Made by a program: the position numbers and the translations under genes
Notes under the pieces: model-generated
The model's input: only the letters and a program-made list of their open reading frames with translations
Databases searched by the model: none
Told to the model about the DNA's origin: nothing
Part shown: piece after piece, positions 26,808-37,170 of the stretch
Layout of the letters: each line of letters begins with the position of its first letter
Position numbering within the stretch: the stretch's first letter is position 1
NCBI GenBank assembly: GCA_945882415.1
Contig: CAMCWC010000002.1
Location: forward strand, 186,001-250,000
Direction of reading: 5' to 3'
DNA from: Chthonomonas calidirosea
GTDB taxonomy: Bacteria > Armatimonadota > Fimbriimonadia > Fimbriimonadales > Fimbriimonadaceae
Length of the DNA: 64,000 nt

Positions 26808-29800
26808 GAGCAGCCTCCGTCTTCACCGTTCCAGTTTGTCCTTCTGAATGAGATTCTTCTGAGTGAGCTGCGCCCTCACTGTGGGATTCCTCGCCGTGCT
26901 TTTCCTCACCGTGCTCTTCGCCGTGCTTCGCCTTCTTTGGCTTTGGCGCCGGAATCGGAGTGATCTCCGGATTCGGGTTGCGGAGCTTGGCCAAGTGGCT
27001 GGTGCGAGGTCGCGTTTGCAGTTCTTCAAGCAGCAACCAAGCTCGTGGATCGTTTCGAAGTTTCGAGACTCGGCTGGACTTGTCGGCGATGTTTCCAAAG
27101 ACGATGCTTTGGGTCGGACAAGCTTGCTCGCAAGCGGTGATGATCTCGCCGTCCTTTAGGTCCCGACCGGCTTTCTTGGATTCCTTTCGGGCGTCGTTGA
27201 TTCGCTGCACGCAGTAGGTGCACTTCTCCATGATTCCTCGGCCTCGGACCGTGACGTCCGGGTTGTTCAGCATCTTGACGAGCTGAATTCCGTTCTGTCG
27301 TTCCTCGGTCGTGTTTCCAAGCACGGCCGCGATGGGTCGAACCTTGGTCATGAAGTTCGGCTGGTTATCTGAGTAGTTCAGATAGTTGAAGCGGCGAACC
27401 TTGTAGGGGCAGTTGTTGGAGCAGTATCGCGTTCCAACGCAGCGGTTGTAAATCATTTGGTTCAAGCCTTCGTGGCTGTGAACCGTTGCGGCAACCGGGC
27501 AAACCGGCTCGCATGGAGCCTTTTCGCAGTGCACGCACATCAGCGGCTGCCAAGTGACTTCCGGATTAACATCGTCGCCCTTAAAGTAGCGGTCGATTCG
27601 AATCCAGTGCATCTCGCGGCCGTTCGCGACCTGCTGCTTGCCGACAACCGGAATGTTGTTCTCCGCTTGGCAAGCGGTAACGCAGGCGTTACAACCGATA
27701 CAGGTGTTGAGATCGATGGCCATTCCCCACTGAGGTCCGTTCCATTCGAAAACTTCCTCAACGTAGAGGTTGTTCTTCTTGATTTCTTCCTCTGGGAAGG
27801 CGAACTCCGGCACAACCTCTTCTGGGTCGCGCAGGAACTGCTGAAGGGTGACTTCTCGCAGGATGTCGCGCTCGTCAACAATTCGGTCGCTTTGGAGTGG
27901 CCGGTGACCCTGGGTCGTGACCAGTTGCGCTCGTTCTCCGAGCTTCGTAATCTTGACGCCGGTTGAAACGTTGAGTGCAGAAAGCGTTCGAAGTCCGAAC
28001 ACGTTGACGCCGCCACCTTCCGTTGGGTCTGGGACGCCACCGTTGGTGCTCGAAGTCGCCACTGCTCCGCCAACCGTTCGGCCGTAGCCATAGTTGACAA
28101 GGATGGAATCGTCCGCCTGTCCAGGCTGAAGGAAAACGCCGATCTTGACCGACTTGTCGCCGACTTCAAGATTGATGACGTCCTCGTGGGTGAGACCGAG
28201 TTCCTTCGCGGTCGCCATCGACATGATCGCGGCGTTGTCCCAAGTCAGCTTCGTGACCGGCGCTGGAAGCTCTTGAAGCCATCCGTTGTTCGCGAAGCGA
28301 CCATCAAAGATCGTTGGGTCCGGTCGGAAGTTGACTTCAATTTCCGTGCCGCCGAGCGGCAATTCAGCAGGCACCTGAACGTTAGGCAACGCCTTCGGAA
28401 CGAAAGCGGTGTTCTTGATGACGCCGTCGTGAACGAAGTCACGCCATCGAGCTTCGAACTCGCCCGTACCCGGCATTCCTGCCTGTTGCCAATAGCCCTT
28501 GAGGATGTCGTATCCCGCAATCGGCTTTCCGGAGAGCGAGCTGAGAACTTCAATGGCACTTCGGCCCTCGAAGAGAGGCGCGATCAGCGGTTGAATGATC
28601 GAAACGGTGCCATCGTAGGCACGGAGGTCACCCCACTCTTCAAGCGGGTGAGTCATTGGCAACGCCCACTCGGCTAGAGCAGCCGTCTCGTTCTGATCTC
28701 GACCGAGATAGATCACGTGCTTTGCGAGCTTCGCATTCTTCTCGAATTCAACGTCGCCAGGTGCATCGAATGCGGGGTTCCCACCGACCACGAGGAGCAC
28801 ATCCACCGAACCGCTCGAAAGCGCGTCCTTTAGATCGCCAATTCCCGAAGTTGCGTATGCAGCATTGACCGGACTGATGTACTTAACCGCGATGCTCTGC
28901 AGCGCAGCATTGATGCTCGCGACGAGCGCGTGGACTTCCCAAGGCTGGTGTGGACCAGCGATGACAAGCGCATTTGGACCCGCGAGCTTGAGGTCCTCGA
29001 TCATCGCGGCGAAGTGGGCCCGATTGACGTTCTGAGGAACGGCGGTGCGGATCGTATTGATGCCGAGCGCCTCGGCGATCGCACCGGCAATTCCGGGGAC
29101 CGCAACGCTCTTAACTGCCCAGCGGTGATCGGCCATCACGCCAACGAGGGTTGGCGTGCTTTCGAAAGCGTAAACCCGGTTCATTTCGCCGGTGAGGCCG
29201 ACAACTCGGCGACCCGCGGCAAAATCTCGTGCGTACTTCAACGCGCCCGGCTGCTCCTCAGGGGAGAGGAAGCTGCTATCCAGCGAAACGATTACTTTCG
29301 CTTGGGTGAAGTCGTAAATTGGTTCCAGCGGCGTACCGCTCGAGTTCCGAAGTCCGTTGATAACATTGCTTCGATCCTGCGGCTCATAGCTGTACCAGGT
29401 CGCCTTTGGATGCGCGGCCTGGAATGCCTTGAGCTGCGCGAGCAAAGTTGGCGAGGTCACCGCTCCGGTGAGAACGGCAATGTTTTTTGCGCCAGCGATC
29501 AGCTTGGTCGCGGTCTTGTTGAAGAGCTCCCAAGTTGAGACGTCGCCGTTGTTGATGACCGACCGCGCGCGGTCTGGATCGTAGAGACCCAAGATTTCGG
29601 CCTGCGAGAAAACGTCTAGCGCGCCAAGAGAGCCAGGGTGAAGTGGATTCCCTTCGATCTTGGTTGGGCGACCTTCATGCTGCTCAACCAAAACGCCCAT
29701 TCCGAATCCGGCGAGCGGAATCGAGGATGCGTAATAAAGCGGAACGCCCGGCACCAGCTCTTCTGGTTGCTTGACGTACGGGATGACCTTGTCTTGAGGA

Positions 29801-30099
29801 AGGAAGACGCCTCGGCAGCCCGCAAGTCCGGCGAGCGCCATCGAAGCGCCCATGAACTTGAGCAGATCGCGTCGGTTCATCGTAAGCAAGGTGGACCGGT
29901 TCGGGAACTCGTCGTCCATCCACTTGCGAAACTCCTTAGTGTCCGCGATCTCGTCTAGGCTCTGCCAGTAGTGCTTGCCTGACTTTCCGGCGAGCTTTGC
30001 CTGAATGGCATCAATGTCCAAACCGCCGTTAGCGGCCGGCTTCTGCTCGGTGAGCTCGACCGCGTCTTCTCTCTTTTCCATGCCGTCGTTTGCTTCCAT
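26797..30099 (-). CDS. actB: ACIII subunit ActB (molybdopterin-like plus iron-sulfur domains)
   Basis: Protein of 1100 aa. A twin-arginine signal (NRRDLLKFMGASMALAG) lies near residue 75. Residues to about 740 are a molybdopterin-oxidoreductase-like domain, which in ACIII lacks the cofactor. From about 780 follow ferredoxin-like clusters: CIGCNACVTAC, CVHCEKAPCEPVC, CVGTRYCSNNC and CTYC/CEQAC. It relays electrons from the quinol site to ActA. The C-terminal 45 residues are a His/Glu-rich tail (HGEEHGEEKHGEE and more), an odd addition. Starts 1 nt after actA. Confidence 0.96.
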
Positions 30100-30100
30100 A

Positions 30101-30856
30101 TTAGTAGTGGCACACCGAGCAGTCTGCGAGCTGCTGAACCTTAATGCCGTAGTCCTTCACGAGTTGCTTTCCAGCCTCTCGTTCCTTTGGATTGTCCGTT
30201 CCGTTGAACGTGCCCAAGATCAGGGCGCGCTCTCGATCACTCAGCCCATCTAGGCCGGTGGTCTGGTACTTCCAGTACAGATTGAAAACTTGCTGGCGAG
30301 GCTGCAGGTCTGGCCTGGTCTCGTCCTTATAGATGTGTCGATCCGGCGCGCGATGGCATTCCAAGCACCATTGCATCTGGAATGGGTTGCCCTTGTAGGT
30401 GATCTGCATGTGCTGCACGGGGCCGTGGCACGTGTTGCAGTTCAGACCTCGGGAAATGTGAATGCTGTGGTTAAAGTGAACAAAGTCGGGGACCTTGTTG
30501 ACGAGGTTCCACTTGATCGGCGTTCCCGTCTCGTAGCTCTGGCGCACTGGCTCAAGAAGCGGCGAGTTAGTCCAGATCTGCGAGTGGCAGCTCATACAGG
30601 TCTCGGTTGCCGGAAGGCCCGCATAGCTCGATTTCTCGACGCTGGTGTGGCAGTAACGGCAGTCGATTCCAAGTTCCCACGCATGGTGCTGGTGCGAGAA
30701 CGGAATGGGCTGGTTGAGCGGGACGTTCACCTTGGTATTGGCAGGTGATCGGCTCAACGCCGCGATGGCAAGCCAAACCGTCGGAACGCCGATGGCTAGC
30801 CCCATAAGGGTCGCCTGCGTGATATGGTTTGCACTCGGTTTAAAGATCTGCGCCAT
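30101..30856 (-). CDS. actA: ACIII subunit ActA, pentahaem cytochrome c
   Basis: Protein of 251 aa with an N-terminal membrane helix (ATLMGLAIGVPTVWLAIAAL) and five haem motifs: CRYCH, CMSCH, CNTCH, CLECH and CSVCH. It collects electrons from ActB and hands them to ActE. The fifth motif lies two residues from the C-terminus. First of the act operon, with a GAGAGG ribosome site before ATG 30856. Confidence 0.96.
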   Translation of the reverse strand: MAQIFKPSANHITQATLMGLAIGVPTVWLAIAALSRSPANTKVNVPLNQPIPFSHQHHAWELGIDCRYCHTSVEKSSYAGLPATETCMSCHSQIWTNSPLLEPVRQSYETGTPIKWNLVNKVPDFVHFNHSIHISRGLNCNTCHGPVQHMQITYKGNPFQMQWCLECHRAPDRHIYKDETRPDLQPRQQVFNLYWKYQTTGLDGLSDRERALILGTFNGTDNPKEREAGKQLVKDYGIKVQQLADCSVCHY

Positions 30857-31006
30857 TAGGACCTCTCATTTGGAAATCGGATTCATGCAGAACCTTCTCA
30901 GGTTCAGTCACGTCTCCGTGGATAACGAAAGCTTGTCGACTCTGACGAACGCCCCCAACCCCGATCAATGGTACCGAGATTCGATTCGAACGTGCTGAAG
31001 AAACCA

Positions 31007-32887
31007 TCATGCCAACACCACCGAGCGGGAGACCGCAAACGCCAAGAACAGCAGGGCGAGATAGAGCATGGAGTAGTGGAAAAGTGAACTTGCGTGAGGT
31101 CGATCTATGTTTCGCCATAGCTCGATGCACTTGCGGACAAGGAGAAGATTGAGGATCGCCGCCGCGATGCCATAAATCCAGCCGACTTGCGGCATCAGGA
31201 ACGGAATCATGGTCACTATGACCGTCACCACGGTGTAGATGCCGATCTGCTGAACGGTGACCTTTTCGCCTTTCACAACGGGCAGCATTGGAACGCCGGC
31301 CGAAGCGTAGTCGTCCTTCAGCATCAGAGCCAAGGCCCAGAAGTGAACCGGGGTCCATACGAAGATGATCGCGAAAAGATACAGCGCCAGCGGCGGCAAA
31401 TCGTTGGTCACGGCGGACCAGCCAACGAGTGGCGGGAAGGCACCGGCGGCTCCACCAATGACGATGTTGTGCCAGGTTCGGCGCTTCAACAGCATCGTGT
31501 AGACCACAACATAAAATACGAGTCCACTGAGGGCCATCACGGCACTCAGCAGGTTCGAACTGAGCCAAAGAAGCAGGAACGAACCGGCACTCAGAACGAA
31601 CGCAAAAGTGAGCACTTGGCGCGAGGTGATCGACTGCGTTACTGTCGGTCGAGACGCCGTTCGCTTCATCGTCAGGTCGATGTCTCGGTCGATGACCATG
31701 TTGATCGCGTTCGCCGCGCCAGCCGACATGTAGCCGCCAAGCGCGACGGCAAGGAACTGCCAGATCGGCGGAAAATGACCTTGCGCCGCGACCATGGCGG
31801 TTAACGTGGTGAACAAGAGAAGGCTGATGACCCGTGGCTTCGTGAGCGCAATGTATGCGTTGACCAGAGCGCGACCCTTGAGTGGTTCACCCGCCTCGAC
31901 GCTGTTCGGCGCAGGCCGCCACTCCACTCGCTCGACATTGTCCGCGAGGGCAAACATCGCCACGCCGGTCATGGTGACCACCAAGATATCCGCCATCACG
32001 AGGTGGAACACCTGCATGAAAATCGGAGCGTTGAACCAGATCGTGATCCCTCCGACGATGCATTGGAAAATGTAAACGCCGGACATCAACTGAGCGGCCG
32101 CCTTCACTTGTGGACTCGGCCTCAGGTGAATGATGAGACCGGCATACAGGAAGATGTAGAGCCCGACGGAAGCCGCGATGAGCGGATGGAGGGGCTGCAG
32201 CTGAACCATCCAGTGGCTCGTGGGATCCTTCGCAGCTTGAAGAACGTTTTCTGCACGGTGAAGCTGATGCGCGAGGGCCGAGACGGCTCCGCTGAAGCCA
32301 AGCAATACGGCCCCAACGAACCCCATCACGATCATGGTTCCGGCGGTGCCCTGACCCTTCCCAACCATATTTGGCGCTCCACCAGCGCTCAATGCCGCCA
32401 TCGCAAGAGATGCCAGCAAGGAGTACGTGGAAACGACGTGGAACGCCATGACCGCGGCCCGCAGCGGCGTGTCGTTTACCGTGACGAGCTGAAACTTGAC
32501 AAGCGCCGCGCCGATGAGACCTTCTAGGGCAGTCAGAACGAAGGTTGCCACCGCAGCTTTCCGGACAAGGTGGCCCTTCGGAAAAGCGCGGAAGGCCCAG
32601 ATAACGAGCCCGAGAACGAGTGGCCCAAGAATCGCGGTGGAAAGCCGGTGCGACAGTTCAATCACGCGCCCCATGGATCCTGCCATCGGGCTGTGCGACT
32701 GATCGCAACCTAGCCAGATATCTCCACATCCGTCGCCGGAGAAGCTCGCCCGGACAAAGACTCCCCAGCCGATGGCAATAAGGGTGTAAACAAGAAGGCC
32801 CCAAGCGAACTTCGCAAACGGCGGAAGCAGCTTGAACGATTCACTGTACTTTCTGAAATTATTGAAAGTTGAGAATACTCCCTTCAT
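31007..32887 (-). CDS. ctaAB: Fused haem A synthase (CtaA) and haem O synthase (CtaB)
   Basis: Protein of 626 aa that joins two consecutive enzymes of haem A synthesis. Residues 1-300 are CtaA/COX15-like: CGDIWLGCDQSH, ELSHRLSTA and several helices with paired His. Residues from about 345 are CtaB/COX10, a UbiA prenyltransferase, with NMVIDRDID and LKRRTWHNIVIGGAAGA. CtaB adds farnesyl to haem b and CtaA oxidises haem O. It lies 150 nt upstream of actA and serves the oxidase made there. TATACT is 14 nt before the ATG. The order CtaA-CtaB is reverse to the reaction order. Confidence 0.93.
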   Translation of the reverse strand: MKGVFSTFNNFRKYSESFKLLPPFAKFAWGLLVYTLIAIGWGVFVRASFSGDGCGDIWLGCDQSHSPMAGSMGRVIELSHRLSTAILGPLVLGLVIWAFRAFPKGHLVRKAAVATFVLTALEGLIGAALVKFQLVTVNDTPLRAAVMAFHVVSTYSLLASLAMAALSAGGAPNMVGKGQGTAGTMIVMGFVGAVLLGFSGAVSALAHQLHRAENVLQAAKDPTSHWMVQLQPLHPLIAASVGLYIFLYAGLIIHLRPSPQVKAAAQLMSGVYIFQCIVGGITIWFNAPIFMQVFHLVMADILVVTMTGVAMFALADNVERVEWRPAPNSVEAGEPLKGRALVNAYIALTKPRVISLLLFTTLTAMVAAQGHFPPIWQFLAVALGGYMSAGAANAINMVIDRDIDLTMKRTASRPTVTQSITSRQVLTFAFVLSAGSFLLLWLSSNLLSAVMALSGLVFYVVVYTMLLKRRTWHNIVIGGAAGAFPPLVGWSAVTNDLPPLALYLFAIIFVWTPVHFWALALMLKDDYASAGVPMLPVVKGEKVTVQQIGIYTVVTVIVTMIPFLMPQVGWIYGIAAAILNLLLVRKCIELWRNIDRPHASSLFHYSMLYLALLFLAFAVSRSVVLA

Positions 32888-32956
32888 TGAACTACGCTTG
32901 GAGTATATCCCTCCGCGCTTCAGAAAGGGAACCTAACCGCGTAGATTTGACGTTAA

Positions 32957-34345
32957 TTACGCGATTCTCGGGAAGCCACGCTCGTTAAAGACCTGGGTCG
33001 CGTGTTCGAGCTGAGACTTCATCGCATCTGGGCCAGGAGCTCCAAGCGAGTTTCGGCGGGCTACTGAACCCGCTGCACTCAGTACCGAAAGCGCGGTCTC
33101 GGGGATCTCGGGAGCGATCTCCTTGAGCTTTGCAGGCGTTAGGTCTTCCAGGACGATGCCTTCGCTCACGCAAGCAACGACGATTTGTCCGACGATTTCG
33201 TGAGCTCTCCGGAACGGGACACCTTGCGATGCCAAGTAGTCAGCCAGGTCAGTGGCGGTCGAGAAGTCTCCGTAAGTTCCCGCGGCCATGCGCTCAAGTT
33301 GCCAATCCGCCGACTTGAGCATCAGGTTGATCAGCTCGATGCTGTCTCGGCACTTGCGAAGGCTATCGAATAGGGGTGGCTTGTCTTCTTGGGTGTCTCG
33401 GTTGTAGCCAAGGGGCAATGCCTTCATGACTCCGGCGAGGGTGGTCCAGTTGGCGATCGCCCGCGCAGTTCGGCCACGGATCAACTCCGCCATGTCCGGA
33501 TTTCGCTTCTGCGGCATGATGCTGGAGCCGGTGGTTACGCCGTCGGCTAGCTTCACGAAGCCGAATTCCTTGCCGCTCCAGAGAATTAGTTCTTGAGAAA
33601 CGCGGCTCAAGTCCAGCATGATGAGCGCGCAAAGGTGGAGCGCATCGAGGATGTAGGACCGATCGCTGGTGGCATCAAGGGCGTTGGGAATCGGAGCAAT
33701 GAAGCCAAGTTCGTCGCTCGTCATCTGCCGGTCGATGGGGAATGAGGTTCCGGCCAGCGCCGCGGAGCCAAGCGGACAGTGGTTCGTCACGGTAAGGATG
33801 CGCTCGGCGCGGCAACCGTGGCGCTGGAGGGCCCAGAAGTGAGCCAAGAAGTGGAAGCCAAGGGTGATCGGCTGGGCACGCTGCTGGTGGGTGTAGCCCG
33901 GCATCAGCGCGGATTGATACTCTTCGCCAAGCTCAAGTAACAGTCCCTGAAGGTTCTTCAGGTCGTCTTGGAGCGAAATGAGTTCGTTGACGACGTACAT
34001 TCGCGTGTCGGTCGCGACTTGGTCATTTCGAGATCGCGCGGTGTGGAGCTTGCCTGCGACATCACCGACGAGTTCGTAGAGTCGTGTCTCAATGGCGGTG
34101 TGAATGTCTTCGACGTCGAGCTTGAGATAGCTCGGCCCTTGTTCGTGGATTTTTTCGAGTCCATCGATGAGTTGCTTGGCTTCATCTCTCGTCAAGATGC
34201 CAACTTCGCCAAGCATCCGCGCATGCGCAACGCTGGCAATGATGTCTTCTTGCCAAAAATTCAGATCCGAGTGGATCGTTTGTCCAAAACGATCCACCAG
34301 TTCCGATGTGCTCTCTGTAAACGCTCCGCCCCACAGCTTCCGCAT
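32957..34345 (-). CDS. argH: Argininosuccinate lyase
   Basis: Protein of 462 aa; fumarase/aspartase superfamily. Opens RKLWGGAF, contains SRNDQVATDTRMY, TGSSIMPQKRNPD (signature with the flexible loop) and GYNRDTQEDK. It splits argininosuccinate into arginine and fumarate, the last step of arginine synthesis. Isolated here from other arg genes. A weak hairpin cgcgta/tacgcg follows the stop. Confidence 0.96.
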   Translation of the reverse strand: MRKLWGGAFTESTSELVDRFGQTIHSDLNFWQEDIIASVAHARMLGEVGILTRDEAKQLIDGLEKIHEQGPSYLKLDVEDIHTAIETRLYELVGDVAGKLHTARSRNDQVATDTRMYVVNELISLQDDLKNLQGLLLELGEEYQSALMPGYTHQQRAQPITLGFHFLAHFWALQRHGCRAERILTVTNHCPLGSAALAGTSFPIDRQMTSDELGFIAPIPNALDATSDRSYILDALHLCALIMLDLSRVSQELILWSGKEFGFVKLADGVTTGSSIMPQKRNPDMAELIRGRTARAIANWTTLAGVMKALPLGYNRDTQEDKPPLFDSLRKCRDSIELINLMLKSADWQLERMAAGTYGDFSTATDLADYLASQGVPFRRAHEIVGQIVVACVSEGIVLEDLTPAKLKEIAPEIPETALSVLSAAGSVARRNSLGAPGPDAMKSQLEHATQVFNERGFPRIA

Positions 34346-34442
34346 GCCGAGATTCTTTTACCCGCCAATCGAGATTGCCGGGTGACCTTCTTTTGATTCG
34401 GAAGTGAATTTTCTTGCCGATTGCGTTTTCGTCATCACAGTT

Positions 34443-35813
34443 CTAGGCCGTTCTCTTTGCGAGTGTGTTTTCGTGCACGGTCGCAAAGCTCTCAATCAAA
34501 GCTTGCGCAGGAACGCCTTTCGAGACCAGGAAGGAGGTCGCTGCAAATGCTCTGGCGCCAGAACCGCAATGCACGGCGCAGGGTTGCATTTGCTCAACCG
34601 TGCTGCTCAACAGCCGGAAGATCGGCAAGTGCTTCGAACCTGGTACCTGCATTTCTGCCCGCTCGGCCCCAGTTCGAACGTCGACGATTGACATGTCGTT
34701 CGGTACATCCTGAGACTGAACTTGTGGAAATGCCTGCCAGTCAGCTTGAGGAACGCTTCCGGAAAGCGAAAATCCGCGGATATCCCTGAATCCAATGCTT
34801 TGTAAGGCAGCCACGGCGGCTTTTGCATTCGTGTCCGAATCACTTAGCACGACAATCGGTCGGCCGAACTCAACGAGTGATCCTGCCCAGTTCGTGAACG
34901 AGCGGCCAAGAGGAATCGTCAAGCTGCGGTAAAGGTATTGATTCAACACTGCGGGTCGTTGACGAGTATCGATCACTTGAAAGTCTTGTCCCAACAAATC
35001 CTTCAGGACGTTGCCGGCATATCTGCGAAACGGAGTTGCGTAATCCTCGGCGGTGAGACCAAGTTTGTTGACCCGTTTCATTTCGGCGAAATATCCCGGA
35101 GGCTCGGGTTGGTTAGCCAACGCTGCGGTGACAAATGCTTCTTCGGTTTGCGGTTGCAAACCCCAGTTATGCTTGCGCTCTTGGCCAAGCGTCGTTTCTG
35201 GGGTGCCGCCCAGGCTCTTGCCGCAGGCTGATCCTGCGCCATGTCCTGGCCAAATGAGGATGGAATCGTCGTACTTGGCCAGCTTCTGAACAGATTGGTA
35301 CAGCACCTTCGCGCTGGCTTCCATCGTGTTCGCCATTCCCGCTGCCGTTTCGAGGAGGTCTGGCCGCCCGAGGTCGCCAACAAAGACGAAGTCGCCGGTG
35401 AAGAGCCCCAGCGTTTCGCCATCGCCGGTTTCTAAGCCGAAAGTTAGGTGTTCTGGGGTGTGCCCCGGAGTGTGGATGGCTCGAACAACGATCTTTCCAA
35501 TCTGGATGGTGTCGCCATCTTTGAGTAGGCGCGCGGAGTCTGCAAAGGCGTACTTCCATTCTGCAGGGCCCTCGTCTGAGACATGGAGCTGTGCGCCCGT
35601 CCGAATCGCGAGCTCTCTCGATCCCGATACAAAGTCGGCATGAATGTGAGTTTCGGTGACGTGGCTGATCTTAAGACCATTGCGGTCTGCGAAGTCCAGA
35701 TAGCGATCAAGGTTCGTGGTCGGATCGATCACGATCGCTTCTCCAACTACCGGGCAGGCGATGAGGAAGCTAGCCTGGGCAAGCATGTCATCAAAGAAGC
35801 GTTCGAAAATCAT
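34443..35813 (-). CDS. MBL-fold persulfide dioxygenase-like protein with rhodanese domains
   Basis: Protein of 456 aa. The N-terminal metallo-beta-lactamase fold (1-240) carries THIHAD, TPGHTPEHL, FTGDFVFVGDLGRPDL and WPGHGAGSACG, the pattern of ETHE1/BLH-type persulfide dioxygenases; the residue after HxHxD is Phe rather than His, as is common in this subgroup. Two rhodanese-like domains follow, the second with a catalytic loop CGSGARA. It should oxidise glutathione or protein persulfide to sulfite. It overlaps the next upstream rhodanese gene by 4 nt. Confidence 0.88.
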   Translation of the reverse strand: MIFERFFDDMLAQASFLIACPVVGEAIVIDPTTNLDRYLDFADRNGLKISHVTETHIHADFVSGSRELAIRTGAQLHVSDEGPAEWKYAFADSARLLKDGDTIQIGKIVVRAIHTPGHTPEHLTFGLETGDGETLGLFTGDFVFVGDLGRPDLLETAAGMANTMEASAKVLYQSVQKLAKYDDSILIWPGHGAGSACGKSLGGTPETTLGQERKHNWGLQPQTEEAFVTAALANQPEPPGYFAEMKRVNKLGLTAEDYATPFRRYAGNVLKDLLGQDFQVIDTRQRPAVLNQYLYRSLTIPLGRSFTNWAGSLVEFGRPIVVLSDSDTNAKAAVAALQSIGFRDIRGFSLSGSVPQADWQAFPQVQSQDVPNDMSIVDVRTGAERAEMQVPGSKHLPIFRLLSSTVEQMQPCAVHCGSGARAFAATSFLVSKGVPAQALIESFATVHENTLAKRTA

Positions 35814-36349
35814 GCTCGCACCTCCACTGAATTCTTCTGCTTTGGCTTATTCCAAGGCATCGCTCCCAAGAGGATGGCGAAGCCGCAGATATCCGTAAGA
35901 CCCGCAAAAGTTAGCCCGGCTCCAACGAAACCAGCAAGACCAAACCATCCCGGCGCAACCGTTACACCAAGAATGGTGCCGGTAAGAACCATGAGTCCGG
36001 CACCAAAGCGAACTTGACGTTCGAGCGCCCAGGTTGAATTCGCGCTTGCGACCACGGAATGTCCGGCCTGCTTCCAAGCCTCCGTTCCGCCTTCCAAAAT
36101 CACTGAGTTAGTAAGATCGGAGGGTATCCGCGCACAGGCCATCGTTGCGCGGGTGCCTGATTTGCAGACCAGAACGACATCCGACTGAAGGTCGGCATGC
36201 CGTGCTTCAACCTGCTCCAGTGGAATGTTGATTGCACCGGGGATGTGGCCGACGTTGTATTCGCCGGGACTACGGACATCGACGATTTGAAGTCTGGATC
36301 CAGACTTCAGTTGCCGGGACAGCTCTTGTGCGCTGATGGTTTTGTTCAT
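35810..36349 (-). CDS. Rhodanese with DUF2892 membrane domain (YgaP-like)
   Basis: Protein of 179 aa. Residues 1-105 are a rhodanese domain with DVRSPGEYNVGHIPGAINIP and the active loop CKSGTRA; residues 110-165 form two membrane helices of the DUF2892 type, as in E. coli YgaP. It transfers sulfane sulfur at the membrane. Coupled by 4 nt to the dioxygenase-like gene and 36 nt from a TauE exporter. Confidence 0.92.
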   Translation of the reverse strand: MNKTISAQELSRQLKSGSRLQIVDVRSPGEYNVGHIPGAINIPLEQVEARHADLQSDVVLVCKSGTRATMACARIPSDLTNSVILEGGTEAWKQAGHSVVASANSTWALERQVRFGAGLMVLTGTILGVTVAPGWFGLAGFVGAGLTFAGLTDICGFAILLGAMPWNKPKQKNSVEVRA

Positions 36350-36385
36350 TCTGTTTAGGAAGAGTGCCGTCCGCGTGGCAAGGAT

Positions 36386-37138
36386 TCATTTCCACTCCTG
36401 AATCAGTACAAAGATCGCCGTAAGAACAACGGTGACAGCAAAAGCCTGCTTGAGTTGTGGAACCTTGAGCTTTGATCTCACGAGGATTCCCACTACCATT
36501 CCGATGAGGGCGACCGAGGTGACGCTCCAGATGGTTGGCCATGGATAGGTTCGGCCACCCATGACATCTGAGCTTATGCCCGCAAGGCAGTTGATGGTGA
36601 TAATCCCGAGGGAGGTGCCGAGCGCCACCGGCAATGAAAGTCCGAGGCCAAGAACGAGGGCCGGGATGATGAGGAAGCCGCCACCTGCGCCGAGAATGCC
36701 GCTGAGCGTGCCCACGACAACCGCACTAACGATCACTTTCCAGGGGGCAATCTGAGCCTTCTTTTCATCAACGGGTCGAGTCATCGCGTACGCGGCAAGA
36801 ATCATCAGGGCAGCGAACGCCGACATCAACAATTTGTCGATCTCAAAGCCGAAAACTGTTTTCGGCACGAATTGAAAGAAGAGGGTCCGCGAAAGGATTG
36901 CTACGGTTAACGAGATCGGGGAGAAGATGAGCAGGGTTTTGTAGTCAATGTTTTTCTGCCACGCACTGGTTGCGGTGCCGATGGCGCTGAGAATTCCGAC
37001 CACTACGAACGCGGCCCCGGTTGCAGCCTGCGGGCTGATGCCGAACCCGTAGACGAGCAGGGGCACGGTCAAGATTGAGCCTCCGGCGCCAACAAGGCCC
37101 AGACTCAGACCCATAAGCGCGGACAATAGCCAAGTCAC
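36386..37138 (-). CDS. TauE/SafE-family sulfite exporter-like permease
   Basis: Membrane protein of 250 aa with about eight helices and the two internal repeats of the family: GLVGAGGSILTVPLLVY and GILGAGGGFLIIPALVL. Members export sulfite, sulfoacetate or related anions. Lying next to a persulfide dioxygenase and rhodanese, sulfite is the most likely cargo. Confidence 0.92.
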   Translation of the reverse strand: MTWLLSALMGLSLGLVGAGGSILTVPLLVYGFGISPQAATGAAFVVVGILSAIGTATSAWQKNIDYKTLLIFSPISLTVAILSRTLFFQFVPKTVFGFEIDKLLMSAFAALMILAAYAMTRPVDEKKAQIAPWKVIVSAVVVGTLSGILGAGGGFLIIPALVLGLGLSLPVALGTSLGIITINCLAGISSDVMGGRTYPWPTIWSVTSVALIGMVVGILVRSKLKVPQLKQAFAVTVVLTAIFVLIQEWK

Positions 37139-37170
37139 GGTGTTAAGAGCGGCGACCGCTGGTAAAGGAT

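Noticed and set aside
32940-32975. cgcgta/tacgcg pairing after argH
   Set aside because: Six-bp stem with a 14-nt loop and no T run.
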